64,000 nucleotides of DNA from Fulvia fulva (taxonomy: Eukaryota > Ascomycota > Dothideomycetes > Mycosphaerellales > Mycosphaerellaceae), in assembly GCF_020509005.1 (NCBI RefSeq), contig NC_063024.1:1116001-1180000 (forward strand). Reading direction: 5' to 3'. Positions 11,918 through 21,773 of the stretch are shown piece after piece. The position numbers and the translations under genes are program-made. The notes below the pieces were generated by a model. That model worked only from the letters and a program-made list of their open reading frames with translations, was not told the DNA's origin and searched no databases. The stretch's first letter is position 1. Each line of letters opens with the position of its first letter.

Positions 11918-12456
11918 ATGTGGCAGAGGGAATGGACATTTGAGACCGAGAGGGTTCTTTGACCGAGGACAGAACGCCGGCGATGCCGCACAATGTATCT
12001 ACTCACCTCGCGAACACGTACAAAGAGCCAAGTGCTTTGCGATCGCTTCGACAACACTCAATTGTTCTAAGGTGTTCGAAGCACCCTGCGCAAGGTTCGA
12101 TCGCCGTCATTCTGGGAGCGCGGCGGCAACTCTTCTGTGAGATGCATTCTCTCGCGCTCCATCCTGAAAATCTTGAGATCCTTGTCGATTGTGTATCGAC
12201 TTAATCCAAGCGTGTCGGCTTTCCGGTCCGAGTTGTGAAGAACCACCACAGTCCGTTGCTTTGTAGCGCCGGCTCAGATATCGCATCTCATCGTCGTGCA
12301 GCTATAGTCTGATCACTGCAATCGTAGCGCACTGAGTAGTAGAACATCCGCGTTGCACATGCTTGGCTTGGCGAAAAAGTGGATGATCACGAGGTGGTAG
12401 CGAGATATCGTGATGAACAACATAACTGATTGAGTTGAGATCACTACATGATATGA
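11918..12456. other. Convergent intergenic region
   Basis: This 539-bp gap lies between the 3' ends of the BTB gene and the minus-strand gene at 12457. Short open stretches exist on both strands but none has a recognisable domain or convincing composition. Confidence 0.5.
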
Positions 12457-13212
12457 TCACCAGAGCGAGACTCCGCTGATGGCTATGCCATTGTATAATC
12501 TGCCCACCGCCACGAGTGTGATACTGAGCGTCAGAGTATCGAAAACTCTCCAGCCTTCTTCCTTCTCGGACTTTGCTTCATCCTGACTCAACTCCCCGTC
12601 TTCCTCCGCTTTTAACTGCTCGGTCGGGATCTGCGCTCGAAGCTTTAAGGCATCACCTGCTGCCCTGCTGGGGCTTGTTCTGTCAGGTTGGCTCACTGCA
12701 GCTGCTTGCGACTCCGTAATGGATGTTCCAGTACTCACTTTCTCTCCCCTTGAAGTGCTACCCTCAGCATCATCTTTGAATGCTGATACTCTGCGTTGAA
12801 TCTTTGGAGAAGAGGCGAGGATGTCCTTCAGATCGGCCTCGTGTGCGCTTTTGAGCTCACGCATTAGAGAGCTTTGTTGCTTGTAAAGATCTGCCTGTCG
12901 TAGCTGGATTCGAGATTGCTCAGTCTGTATCGCGCTCAGTACCATCTTCCGGCCGTCGGGACACTGAGCAGTACTATCGAAGATGTTCATTGTGATCTCT
13001 AGACCCGATTGGTGCGATAGCTTCTCTCCAACTTTCTCTAGGTCATCTTGTATCTCAGGAGTCGGCCTGTGGTACGAGAATGGCCGCACACCATAGAAGG
13101 TGAGTGATCTACCGGTTGATGGAGCCATGCGTCCTAAAAGGGGAGTGCTCCGGAATAGACCTCTCGATGGTCGCAGGATGGTGCGGGCCAATCTTTGGGT
13201 GGTTGTCGCCAT
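12457..13212 (-). CDS. Hypothetical protein, likely mitochondrial, C-terminal membrane segment
   Basis: The protein is 251 residues from the ATG at 13212. I do not recognise the family. The N-terminus MATTTQRLARTILRPSRGLF is rich in Arg/Ser/Thr without acidic residues, like a mitochondrial presequence. A central charged region with many Gln/Lys (about residues 60-120) could form a coiled coil. It is followed by a Ser/Glu-rich disordered stretch and a C-terminal hydrophobic segment, FDTLTLSITLVAVGRLY. The frame is open 56 codons further upstream, but the downstream Met begins the targeting-like sequence, so it is preferred. Membrane anchoring in mitochondria is an inference from composition only. 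Confidence 0.6.
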   Translation of the reverse strand: MATTTQRLARTILRPSRGLFRSTPLLGRMAPSTGRSLTFYGVRPFSYHRPTPEIQDDLEKVGEKLSHQSGLEITMNIFDSTAQCPDGRKMVLSAIQTEQSRIQLRQADLYKQQSSLMRELKSAHEADLKDILASSPKIQRRVSAFKDDAEGSTSRGEKVSTGTSITESQAAAVSQPDRTSPSRAAGDALKLRAQIPTEQLKAEEDGELSQDEAKSEKEEGWRVFDTLTLSITLVAVGRLYNGIAISGVSLW

Positions 13213-13429
13213 GTCGCTCGTCTTCTGCTGTATCTTGCTGGTTGGAAATGTTGCACGCCAGGAATTGTGAACGCTGCAAGGGTATGAGTCGAGCTTTTGG
13301 CCTCGCACCATTGGGTCAGCATGGCCTATGCCAGCTGGATTAGCAGGCACCTGTTTCAACAAGCTAGAGCCATCGAGCAATTTTCGAGCACTGTCATTTG
13401 CCTAGACCATGATCCAACTACTGGCTCCG

Positions 13430-14016
13430 CTAATCTGGGAAGACCTTGTTTAGAGCGCGAACTTCTTCGGTACCCTGGTCGGCTAGCGCGTGGAAGATCT
13501 TCAGATTCTGTAGGTCCTCCTCGAGCTCTGAGATAGACTTTGCTGGTGTGGGCGAGAGCCCGCGCGGTGGCATAGAACAGAGATCACCGATCGTGGAATG
13601 CGAGCCTATCGCATCAGTCCGTGAAGTACTCATTTTTGGACGCTCATCGATGGCCAAGAGTCGCTTGTGTGTTGCCTCCAATTTGTTCGCCACGATAGGG
13701 ACGGATTCATCCGATTCTTCTTGCCTATTCACGTCAATTACCGGCTCCGCTCCAGCTGTTAAGTGTCTTCCTTTGGCCCAGCCGAGTGAGTGCCTGTGGT
13801 CTCATGTAGCGGTGTATGCCTTGTCGTACGCAGCAGCATGTGCCGAGCACTCGTAACAGAGACTGCAAATCTGGTGAAGTAGCGAGCGCTTTCACGCAAG
13901 ACTGCAGTCCTACTGACGTACGTCTGAGCATGGCCTGCGAAGCTAACCAGAAGCCCATGGCCACGTTGATTCTGCCGGAGAGAAGTCAAGATAGACGATC
14001 TCAGGAGGGTCGCCAT
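13430..14016 (-). CDS. Possible spliced hypothetical gene
   Basis: The minus strand has an ATG at 14016 opening a presequence-like segment, MATLLRSSILTSLRQNQRG. Further down, 13430-13732 is an open, acidic, Ser-rich segment ending SELEEDLQNLKIFHALADQG. They are in different frames; a splice using GTACGT near 13923 or GTAATT near 13743 could link them, but I could not settle the exon structure. No domain is recognised. The neighbouring gene also starts with a targeting-like peptide. This may be one gene, two fragments or chance. Confidence 0.25.
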
Positions 14017-14742
14017 GCTATTTTAACCAGTTTCACGACGAGTCCGTATACAGCTGTGATCTGATGAGATGCTTGTCGATATTGTCGTAGGTGGCAACCG
14101 TCGATGGAGAAGCTGTCATCACTCGTGGGTGAAATTCTACCAACACAGTCAGCACTACCTTTTGCAGCTCCACGAGCGCGCGGTTGTTTCAGACCACCAA
14201 GTGAGTTCTTTCTTGTGGCGTGGAACAGGTACCTCACTGGTAGCATGTTTCGGAACTCCATGAAGTCCTTTCATGATACTCATCCAACCCAAGAGAAGGG
14301 TCGAATTAACGAGCGTGCCTTCTTGGGATGCATGCCCACCCTCCCATCGATGTTATCACTCCTGCATCCGCTCCCATGCCGTCTCACCATCTATTCCTCC
14401 CTCAATGACAATTCGCCCTCCACTTCCCATCAACCATCTTCGTATTCGGAATACACCCATTCCCAGTAACCTTACAATAAAACTCCTATCGCGCCCCAAC
14501 ATTAGCCAATCCCACCCGCTCATTACAGGAACAAAAGTCTTACATCCGTGCAAGTCTGGCTCCATCCACCCCTACCATATGCCCCAAGCTCATAGCAAGT
14601 ACCACTACCGCCCACTCCAGGCTGGCTCACAGCCTGGCAGCTCTGTCGACGAAGCATCAGCAAAGTTCGATAATATGGTAAGGAGCATGGTGAGATGATG
14701 GTCGTACCGCGGCCCATGCTGTCGAGCAGAAGATGGAGATGA
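14017..14742. other. Intergenic region left of the TTAA element
   Basis: This stretch of about 725 bp has one plus-strand open segment (14399-14698) rich in Pro/Ser/His but without a recognised domain. No reliable gene is called. Confidence 0.4.
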
Positions 14743-15219
14743 TTAAGCGTAGCGACCGAGGGCTAGCCACACCGGAGTACGAGCTTGCGAGTACGTAGGT
14801 GAGGCGTCAGCGAGGGAGTGAAGCTCTATACCGGCCCTCAACTAGCCTTGGCGCCCGCTCTGATTGGTCAACTTTCATGTTTTAGGGTCACGTGACCTAC
14901 CGCACTGTGCCTGTTGGCGAACTCGCAAACATATACTCGTCGCTAACGCCTATGTCGTCGTATAATAAGCACTGTACGTCGGGTAGCGGTAGCGTGGATT
15001 GCACGCTACTTTGCAGTCTAGAAGGGTTGGTAGAGAGCTCCACTCCGCTACGCTTACCTTTGGAGGTTCACAACCGCCAACAGCACATTTTACGACGACA
15101 TGAGCGGGCGCCAAGGCTAGTTGAGGACTTGTATAGAGCTTCACTCCCTCGCTGACGCCTCACCTACGTACTCGCAAGCTCGTACTCCGGTGTGGCTAGC
15201 GCTCGGTCGCTACGCTTAA
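14743..15219. mobile_element. Long-TIR MITE, complete copy, TTAA ends
   Basis: The 477-bp element begins TTAAGCGTAGCGACCGAG and ends with its inverse CTCGGTCGCTACGCTTAA. The terminal inverted repeats are about 118 bp (14743-14860 and 15102-15219) and differ at only a few positions. TTAA at both ends would fit a piggyBac-type TTAA target; alternatively TGA (14740-14742 and 15220-15222) is a 3-bp duplication. The internal 240 bp has no coding sequence. It contains GTCACGTGAC and several GTAGCG-type subrepeats. A partial copy lies in the opposite orientation at 20053-20404. Confidence 0.85.
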
Positions 15220-16100
15220 TGAATCGACGTGGGACGTGGTTGTCAACGGTACAGTAGCGATAGCCAGGTATCCGAACTTATACAATACTCCATACTTGCA
15301 CTCGTTTGCAACACGCGGCCTCTGCGGAGGGCAAGGCTGACGAGAAGCAGCTAAAACGCGCTACATCTCGGAAATCGTGCTTGGCGAGCGCCAAGGGTGA
15401 GACCACGACGCCCCCATACGGGGTTTGGGCAGTACAATTCAAGGCATCCATTTGCAGTCCTGTGAGAGCTTGGAGAACTGCGGGACAGGCCTTTAATGGG
15501 TCCGAATTGCTGTTAAGTGGATACAGTCGCCGATGATTCCCTTGTAGAGATACGTTTTCGTGGCAGCCACTCAGACACAAGGTCGTGGCCACATTGTGAA
15601 CACCTGGCTGAGTAGCCAGCCACATATGGCCACAATTGATGCAGGGGTACTTCGTGCCTTGGTGCCGGACAGCGACCCCAATTCGGTCTAATCTGGGCAT
15701 TTCCAGGCTGCCTTGACGTCGATATTGTGTGGCCACCGGGTGTACCACAGGTGGCTACACTTGTGGCCACTGCGAAGAGATGAAATCCACATGTGGCCGG
15801 ACATCTCTATTCCCTTGTCTCACGGCCAGAAGCTTGCGGGGGCCATTTGACGGCGAAGTTCCAAAGACACAGAACGCTAGAAGTCTAGACTCTAGAGGCT
15901 GTCGCCGCCATCTCGACGAGTATGATGCGATGGCACATGGGCACCTGAGGTGTCTTCTGAGACTGGCAGCAAGGAGTGGCGGCAGACAGGTCATGCCCGT
16001 CAAAACGCCAAGTCTGGGTTCTCTATGGGAAAGTAAGTACCAAAACGCTAAACGCTGCAAATGTTGAAGTTCGAGAACTTTCGAAGAACACACGCTTCCA
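15220..16100. other. Gene-free stretch with a GTGGCCAC cluster
   Basis: No reliable gene was found. The perfect 8-bp palindrome GTGGCCAC occurs at 15585, 15729 and 15763, with near matches at 15625 and 15792. The 3' end of the SMP-domain gene abuts the right side. Confidence 0.5.
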
Positions 16101-19100
16101 CTACCAACCCGTCGCAGGTGTAATATCAGATTCTACACGTGCGTGTTTAGACGAAGTCTCAGCCGGAGCTTGCGAATACTTCTCGACTTGTGCTTTGATC
16201 CGTCTGGCCAAGTCATCATCCTCAGCCACGTTCATGGGAACAGACATACCAGCCAAATGCGATGTCGCGCTGTCCTGTGCCTTGTCCTGTGGCTGTGGCA
16301 GCGTTGCTGGTGACCTTTTGACATCTTGCTCGTCCTCAAAGTCCTCCACGTGAAAATTCTCGCCACGAAGAAAGCGCTCGTCAGTGTCGGTCCGCCTCAG
16401 TGTAAGGTCCTCACGGCTAGGGTGGCCCTTGGACCCCTGTTCGTGGCTTCCCTTTGACCGCAATGCGTCAAGATCTTGATCAGGAAGCACCTCAGCATCA
16501 ACACCTCTTTGTTCGTCGACATGAGCGGCGTCGTCAGTGCTGCCGTGGGCGAGGTCTGTGGTCAAGTTTTCTCTTGCTATCGCAGAAGCTGTGTTTTCGG
16601 GGACTTTCAGTGGAACGGATTCGCTGTCGTCGCTGTCTTCTGCTTTACTCGTGGCCACCGTAGCCTCGATCTTGGAAGCAGCGGGGGCTGATGCTTGACT
16701 TGCAGCATTTTCGCGCCGCCTTGCAGGCAGTGGTGGAGGAGCTTTGCGAGTACTGTCTGTCGAGGGATTCGGTGTTGCTGGCTTTTGCGACTGCGAGCTG
16801 AAGTCATCGTGGCCCAGGTCCAACAAATCTTCTTCGGATGCATTGGCACTGGAGGGCTCGTCCGCCTTGGTTGCCTTGTTGTCGGCGGTTGACGTCGGCT
16901 CACGAGGGTTGACCTCAGTCTCCACGGTATCTCCACCATCTCCGACTACGTTCTCTTGCCACGTTCCGAACTCATCTTCCATGGCTGTGACCCGGATACC
17001 ATCGTCTCCTCCCCTGCCGATCGGAGGACTCGACGCTTTTGCACTTGAGCTTCCATCGGCATCCGTGTGAGATGCTCCCGCCCCAGGCCCACGAGCTGGC
17101 AAATTGGGCACCGGCTTGCGTCTCATATTACCGACCGTGCCCCATATGCCCTTCTGAGGACCAGGTAAAGGCTGTCCAGGTGGCGGCAGCGGTTGTCCTC
17201 TTCCCATCGGCTCTTTCGAAGACTGCGACCCTGGTTCGGGCTTGGGTGGAGTACGCGGAAATGCAGCCTTGTTCCTCTGGATAGCATTCCAGCCCCAGTT
17301 CTTTGCAGCATTGGTCGCAGCGCCAGCAGCTGCTATGAGATTGGCTTTGCGTTGCTGTGTCTGTTGGCTTCGTGAAGACGAGGCCGAAGAAGTCATAGCA
17401 GATCGCTCCGAATCTGTGCTACGAAGCGAGAAGGCGCGTGGAGTTGTTCCAATTGTCGACTCTGAGCTGGCCGACTCCTGACGGCTGCGAAGAGGCGTAT
17501 CATCTGATTCGTCGGCGTCAGTGAGCGAGGCTTTCTTATCAGTGCGACTGCCGTCTTCGCTATCGCTAGTAGTAAGGGAGGATGGATTGGCGACCGCCTG
17601 CTTAGCACGGTCTCGAAGGTCTCGCAGCTCGTCAAGGGCATCCTTCTGTTGTGGCGGCTGATTATTTCGCGGTCGCCAAATCTTTCCTCTCCCCGAAGAT
17701 GTAGGCCTAAGTGCCGGATCATCGGACCGCACAGGCTCGACCGTCTGGCCGTCGATAGCGACACTTGGCGCCGAAGAGGATATGGAGGGTGAGCGCAGGG
17801 GTTTTGGTGGCCGCGCTGTGCTCTGTGCCGCACGAGCAACGTTCTGCGCAGCTGAACGACCATCCTGAGTTGAGTTTGAGTTCTGTGACGGACTGTTCAA
17901 CGCATTGGGAGGCATCGTCGAAGCATGTCTCAGCCTCCCGACGTTGAGCTCAGAATTGGACCAGAGACTTGTGGAAGTGGCAGTATCCGGTTCTTGCTGA
18001 AACTCTGGTACTGACATGGTCTTCTCATTGCGCTCGGCCAAGAACTTCGCTGAGTCGAATGCAGAGGGAACATGCTCCTCCTGTCCTACATCAGACCACG
18101 ATCCTCCACGAGTGGATGAGCCGCGTGTATCCTGCATGGGGAATGGAACATCATCCCAGTTCGGTTTGACCAGCCCCTCAGCAATGGCACTTCGAACCCT
18201 TTCCTCGATCGCCCGCAGCACGAAGCCGTAAGTGATTTTGCGTTCGCTGACCACAGGTTCAACGCGAATCTCAAGCTCGGGCATAGTCTCAAAGGTGAAC
18301 CATAGTCTGTTGGATGGTGGAGGCTTGATGTGCAAGAGCATCGTGCCTTGCACTCGTTTGAGCGATGTCTTCAACACCAGGTCGACCGTCCTGGTTTTGA
18401 ACCTCTGTCCCAAGTCCAGCTTTGCAACAGCCAGCAGAGTGATCGACAACCCCCCATTGTAGCGCATATCAGCACTGATGGTGGTATCACCAGAGATGTT
18501 CAGGTCCCGCAATTTGAGATTTGTGAAGACAGGACCGGCATCGCCCAGATCCAGACTTCGCAGCCTCAGGGAGGTGATGAAGTTTGGCTTTTGGATACGA
18601 TTCAGCTTTCGTTCGATCTTCGCCCGAACAAAGTCAACTAGACGCTCGCCATGGTGGACCCCAAGAAAGACGCGACCAAGGAGTGCGTTCAGCGCTCGTG
18701 TTTCTGATGTTAGCGAAGAGGAGTGCAACATTGACTGCAGCTTGATCAGGGCATCTGAGTCCAGCGGTCGCGGGGTCGGCGGCTTCGAGCGAGCATAGAG
18801 TAAGGCATGGTAGAAATCTTCCTTTTCGATGTTGGTAGCAGAGAAGAGGTAGAACGGCTTTGGGGGTGTTTGCGCATTCTGCTGCTGCAATGCGCCATTG
18901 GGGAGCTCGACGGGCGTCAGTACAATAGCTGTGCGCTTGATGAACAGATCAGCCTCTGGGATCATCTTCTCGTCCGCATCATCGCCATCTTTTCCTGCCT
19001 GCAGAGTGACTTTGTGGTGAGCCAAGCTGAGTACATGCTTGACTTCCACGCGGGCTGGCGAATCGTACAGCATCAGATGACCATGCCTGAGGACAATATA

Positions 19101-19604
19101 CACAACACTTGCAGGGACTGGCTTCCGCAGAGTCTCATCGGTGTGCAACAGTGAATTCGTGCTGCCGTTGTTCTGCCTGCCAGCGAAGACGGATCGATAC
19201 ATGCTCTGGTAGACTGATTCTCCCGTTGACCCGGAGCTGCCATCTCCGGGCGTTGTAGCATCAGCTGCAACATTTGTGGTGCTGGCCGTATTTCCAGCAT
19301 TGTTGCGCGCATTTATGGCTCCAATCGCGGCCTGAAAGTCATACCGCCTGAGCACAGCAAAGGTCCCACTCGCTGCTGCATCTCCAATGGACTCTTGCCG
19401 TTCTCTGTCTTCCTTTGCCCTCCTGGCCAACTCCTCGCTCTTGGCGTCCAGCTTGAAGACCTCATCGTCACCTGCGCCCGTCTTGCTCTGCTCTACGACG
19501 CGTGGTAACAGTTTCCATGCTGCTAGGAATACTGCGGCGAACAGTAGTGGGAGGAATGTCAGGCCGCCGAAGACATAGACGAAGGCGTACGTCCGGAAGC
19601 CCAT
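16101..19604 (-). CDS. SMP-domain lipid-transfer protein, NVJ2/TEX2-like
   Basis: The protein is 1167 residues from ATG 19604, chosen because it opens directly into the membrane anchor GLTFLPLLFAAVFLAAW. Earlier in-frame codons include no ATG. A PH-like region follows (about 170-290, with VYIVLRHGHLMLYDSP). The SMP domain covers about 300-520: LNALLGRVFLGVHHGERLVD, SLRLRSLDLGDAGPVF, GGLSITLLAVAKLDLGQRFK and VLRAIEERVRSAIAEGLV. The remaining half is low-complexity, Ser/Pro/Glu-rich and likely disordered. Proteins of this layout (yeast Nvj2, animal TEX2) sit in the ER membrane and move lipids such as ceramide at contact sites. The order anchor-PH-SMP supports orthology. There is no intron. The 3' end lies next to the gene-free palindrome region. 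Confidence 0.9.
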   Translation of the reverse strand: MGFRTYAFVYVFGGLTFLPLLFAAVFLAAWKLLPRVVEQSKTGAGDDEVFKLDAKSEELARRAKEDRERQESIGDAAASGTFAVLRRYDFQAAIGAINARNNAGNTASTTNVAADATTPGDGSSGSTGESVYQSMYRSVFAGRQNNGSTNSLLHTDETLRKPVPASVVYIVLRHGHLMLYDSPARVEVKHVLSLAHHKVTLQAGKDGDDADEKMIPEADLFIKRTAIVLTPVELPNGALQQQNAQTPPKPFYLFSATNIEKEDFYHALLYARSKPPTPRPLDSDALIKLQSMLHSSSLTSETRALNALLGRVFLGVHHGERLVDFVRAKIERKLNRIQKPNFITSLRLRSLDLGDAGPVFTNLKLRDLNISGDTTISADMRYNGGLSITLLAVAKLDLGQRFKTRTVDLVLKTSLKRVQGTMLLHIKPPPSNRLWFTFETMPELEIRVEPVVSERKITYGFVLRAIEERVRSAIAEGLVKPNWDDVPFPMQDTRGSSTRGGSWSDVGQEEHVPSAFDSAKFLAERNEKTMSVPEFQQEPDTATSTSLWSNSELNVGRLRHASTMPPNALNSPSQNSNSTQDGRSAAQNVARAAQSTARPPKPLRSPSISSSAPSVAIDGQTVEPVRSDDPALRPTSSGRGKIWRPRNNQPPQQKDALDELRDLRDRAKQAVANPSSLTTSDSEDGSRTDKKASLTDADESDDTPLRSRQESASSESTIGTTPRAFSLRSTDSERSAMTSSASSSRSQQTQQRKANLIAAAGAATNAAKNWGWNAIQRNKAAFPRTPPKPEPGSQSSKEPMGRGQPLPPPGQPLPGPQKGIWGTVGNMRRKPVPNLPARGPGAGASHTDADGSSSAKASSPPIGRGGDDGIRVTAMEDEFGTWQENVVGDGGDTVETEVNPREPTSTADNKATKADEPSSANASEEDLLDLGHDDFSSQSQKPATPNPSTDSTRKAPPPLPARRRENAASQASAPAASKIEATVATSKAEDSDDSESVPLKVPENTASAIARENLTTDLAHGSTDDAAHVDEQRGVDAEVLPDQDLDALRSKGSHEQGSKGHPSREDLTLRRTDTDERFLRGENFHVEDFEDEQDVKRSPATLPQPQDKAQDSATSHLAGMSVPMNVAEDDDLARRIKAQVEKYSQAPAETSSKHARVESDITPATGW

Positions 19605-20052
19605 TATGATACATGGGCATTGTGATACTGGCACATGATGGTGCTCAGCCTGTGAATGCTGAGGCTGAGGCTAACATGCGTAATGCTTCTTTCCGAAGTG
19701 CGCGTCTAAGTATAGCTGGCATTCGCGCGCGGTTGCACGTGGAAGTTCCCAGGTAGAGCTACGTCATGCTGAGTAAGCTGTGACTTCTGCTGGTCTCAGA
19801 ATAGCATCAGACCCCCGCTTTGAGTCTTGGCACACTGGTCCGTGCTCGAGTCGGCTATCCGAGACCAGACTTCTGCTCCTTCTTGAGACCATCACCGAGA
19901 CTCGTTCGTTCCTTGCTACACCGCGCGGGCATGAAGTTCATACATGTAATGTCCTCTCTGGCGGTGCAAGCGAAGCAAGTATCCATACAGTACCAAGCTG
20001 CATCACGTCTCTCGGCTCCAATCAGCACCAGAGGCGCCCGCCGTGCTACCTG
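19605..20052. other. Promoter region of the SMP gene
   Basis: This stretch of about 450 bp is upstream of the minus-strand SMP gene. Short open stretches exist but show no domain. The right edge is the truncated TTAA element. Confidence 0.5.
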
Positions 20053-20404
20053 CAAAAAATGTGCTGTTGGCGGTTGTGAACCTCCAAAGGTAAGCGTAGC
20101 GGAGTGGAGCTCTCTACCAACCCTTCTAGACTGCAAAGTAGCGTGCGATCCACGCTACCGCTACCCGAAGTACAGTGCTTATTATACGACGACATAGGCG
20201 TTAGCGACGAGTATATGTTTGCGAGTTCGCCAACAGGCACAGTGCGGTAGGTCACGTGACCCTAAAACATGAAAGTTGACCAATCAGAGCGGGCGCCAAG
20301 GCTAGTTGAGGGCTGGTATAGAGCTTCACTCCCTCGCTGACGCCTCACCTACGTACTCGCAAGCTCGTACTCCGGTGTGGCTAGCGCTCGGTCGCTACGC
20401 TTAA
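20053..20404. mobile_element. Truncated inverted copy of the TTAA long-TIR element
   Basis: Read on the minus strand, about 350 bp from the TTAA end (20401-20404) match the left three quarters of the element at 14743-15219, through the terminal repeat, the GTCACGTGAC site and on to CAGCACATTTT. Similarity then stops, and the second terminal repeat is missing. It is a partial copy in opposite orientation. Few substitutions separate the copies (for example GTACGTCGGG against GTACTTCGGG). Confidence 0.85.
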
Positions 20405-20734
20405 CCAAGTCTCGCGCAGCACCAGAAACGGCCTGCTGACTTCCCGAGACTTATAGTCGTGCACACTTGCCCGTACTGAATCTTCTCCAGCGCAGCAGCT
20501 GTCTCCATTCCAAGGTACATGTAGGTTTGACCAAGGCGACATCTCGGACCGCCGTGGCGACTCCCACGGCCATCACATCGGTCATCCGGCACCAGATCTG
20601 CGAATACATAACGGAGCAGTGCATCCAAACTGCATATACCATTGACCTACTCCTCTACTCTTCGTCCGCTCACAGCATCGTCACACCAGGACCAAACCCT
20701 CCCAACAATCGACATCTTGACAAGAAACGACTCC
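20405..20734. other. Intergenic region
   Basis: This stretch of about 330 bp lies between the truncated TTAA element and the small Cys/His gene. It holds open but unrecognised short frames. Confidence 0.4.
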
Positions 20735-21043
20735 ATGTGCTACGCGAACCTATTGACCTGGATGAAATGCGGCCACTTCCGCGTCATCCAGCAGATGTGC
20801 CCAGATGCACAGAACCGGCAGCCTGCAAGCCTCTGCTTGAGTGCCCACGAGCCTGTCGCCACTGACATCGACACTGCTCATGGGTGCTGTCCAGACACCA
20901 GCAAGCATCCAGGAGAGCCGGATCGTTCAGAATGGGTCAACAGTCTCGGGATTGAGCGCACTTCAGGCCGAGGATGGATTCCGTATCACAGTCATGGACA
21001 AGACTCAGTGCTAATGGCTCAAGATCAAATGGTCCCGAGGTAA
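20735..21043 (+). CDS. Small Cys/His-rich hypothetical protein
   Basis: The ATG at 20735 opens a 102-residue protein starting MCYANLLTWMKCGHFRVIQQ, with a second cluster CLSAHEP and HGCCPDTS. A leading MCY...CGH motif is common in short fungal proteins of unknown function and may bind a metal. The C-terminal half is polar and unremarkable. At the 3' end, GTAAGT (21041) is a good splice donor; splicing to the acceptor at about 21094 would change only the last few residues before a stop. The frame is open further upstream, but this Met begins the conserved-looking motif. Function is unknown. Confidence 0.45.
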   Translation: MCYANLLTWMKCGHFRVIQQMCPDAQNRQPASLCLSAHEPVATDIDTAHGCCPDTSKHPGEPDRSEWVNSLGIERTSGRGWIPYHSHGQDSVLMAQDQMVPR

Positions 21044-21773
21044 GTAGTACCATCACTTCGACTTCAGCTTTTACATGCACTGACTGCGAAGCAGTGCAGG
21101 CTAAGCTTGTAGCAATTGACTCCGACTGGTCTTCAAATTGACAATACCAACATCCCATATAAGCTCTGCTGGTTCTCGCACACGGACAAGATCCATTTAT
21201 CATCACACGTTTGCCCGCCAATGTGATCAGTTCCAACGGATAAAATAAGGTGTCATACAAATTTATATCTCGAGGACGACAACTGAGATAGCTGCCGTTG
21301 GACAATATCGATGACGGTCAACGAAAACAAACGCGTAGCTTGTACCGGACCGGACGCCCTAGGTTAATCTTCGGTATCGCAAAAGTCCAACGTGGAGTGC
21401 TGGGAAAGAACAGGGTAGCTGCACAGGAAGATTAGACCTCCACGCCGATTCTTCGCGTTCCTCTCACACTCACAGTCGTGCTCCAGATCCAAAACATGGA
21501 CTATGAACCACATACCTGGGAGGACGTAGTTGCGGGCCTTGATGCTCCAAATCTTCCCACAGCACTGGAGCACGTTGCGGGAGGACTCGATTGGTTTTGC
21601 CGAACCACGTTGGGATGAGATAAGATAAGGATGCGGAGCTTACCCTTGATAGCTTGTACTGTATGGTGTGAGGATCGCAAGTTTTGTTGTTGCTATCGTA
21701 TAACTACAACATATCCGCTCTCACAAGATGGCTCCTCGCCGGTAGAATTATCCATTCCCATCAGATTGAAGCA
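21044..21773. other. Intergenic region before the MFS transporter
   Basis: This stretch of about 730 bp has no recognisable gene, repeat or RNA. It presumably includes the transporter promoter. Confidence 0.5.

Noticed and set aside
14399..14698. Plus-strand open stretch rich in Pro/Ser/His before the TTAA element
   Set aside because: No domain, no supporting splice sites and low-complexity composition; not called as a gene.
14892..15155. Apparent 87-residue protein repeated at 20046-20255
   Set aside because: The similarity is DNA-level: both lie inside the TTAA long-TIR element, so this is repeat DNA, not a protein family.
16101..19604. Plus-strand open frames across the SMP gene
   Set aside because: They are shadows of the GC-rich, low-complexity coding strand.
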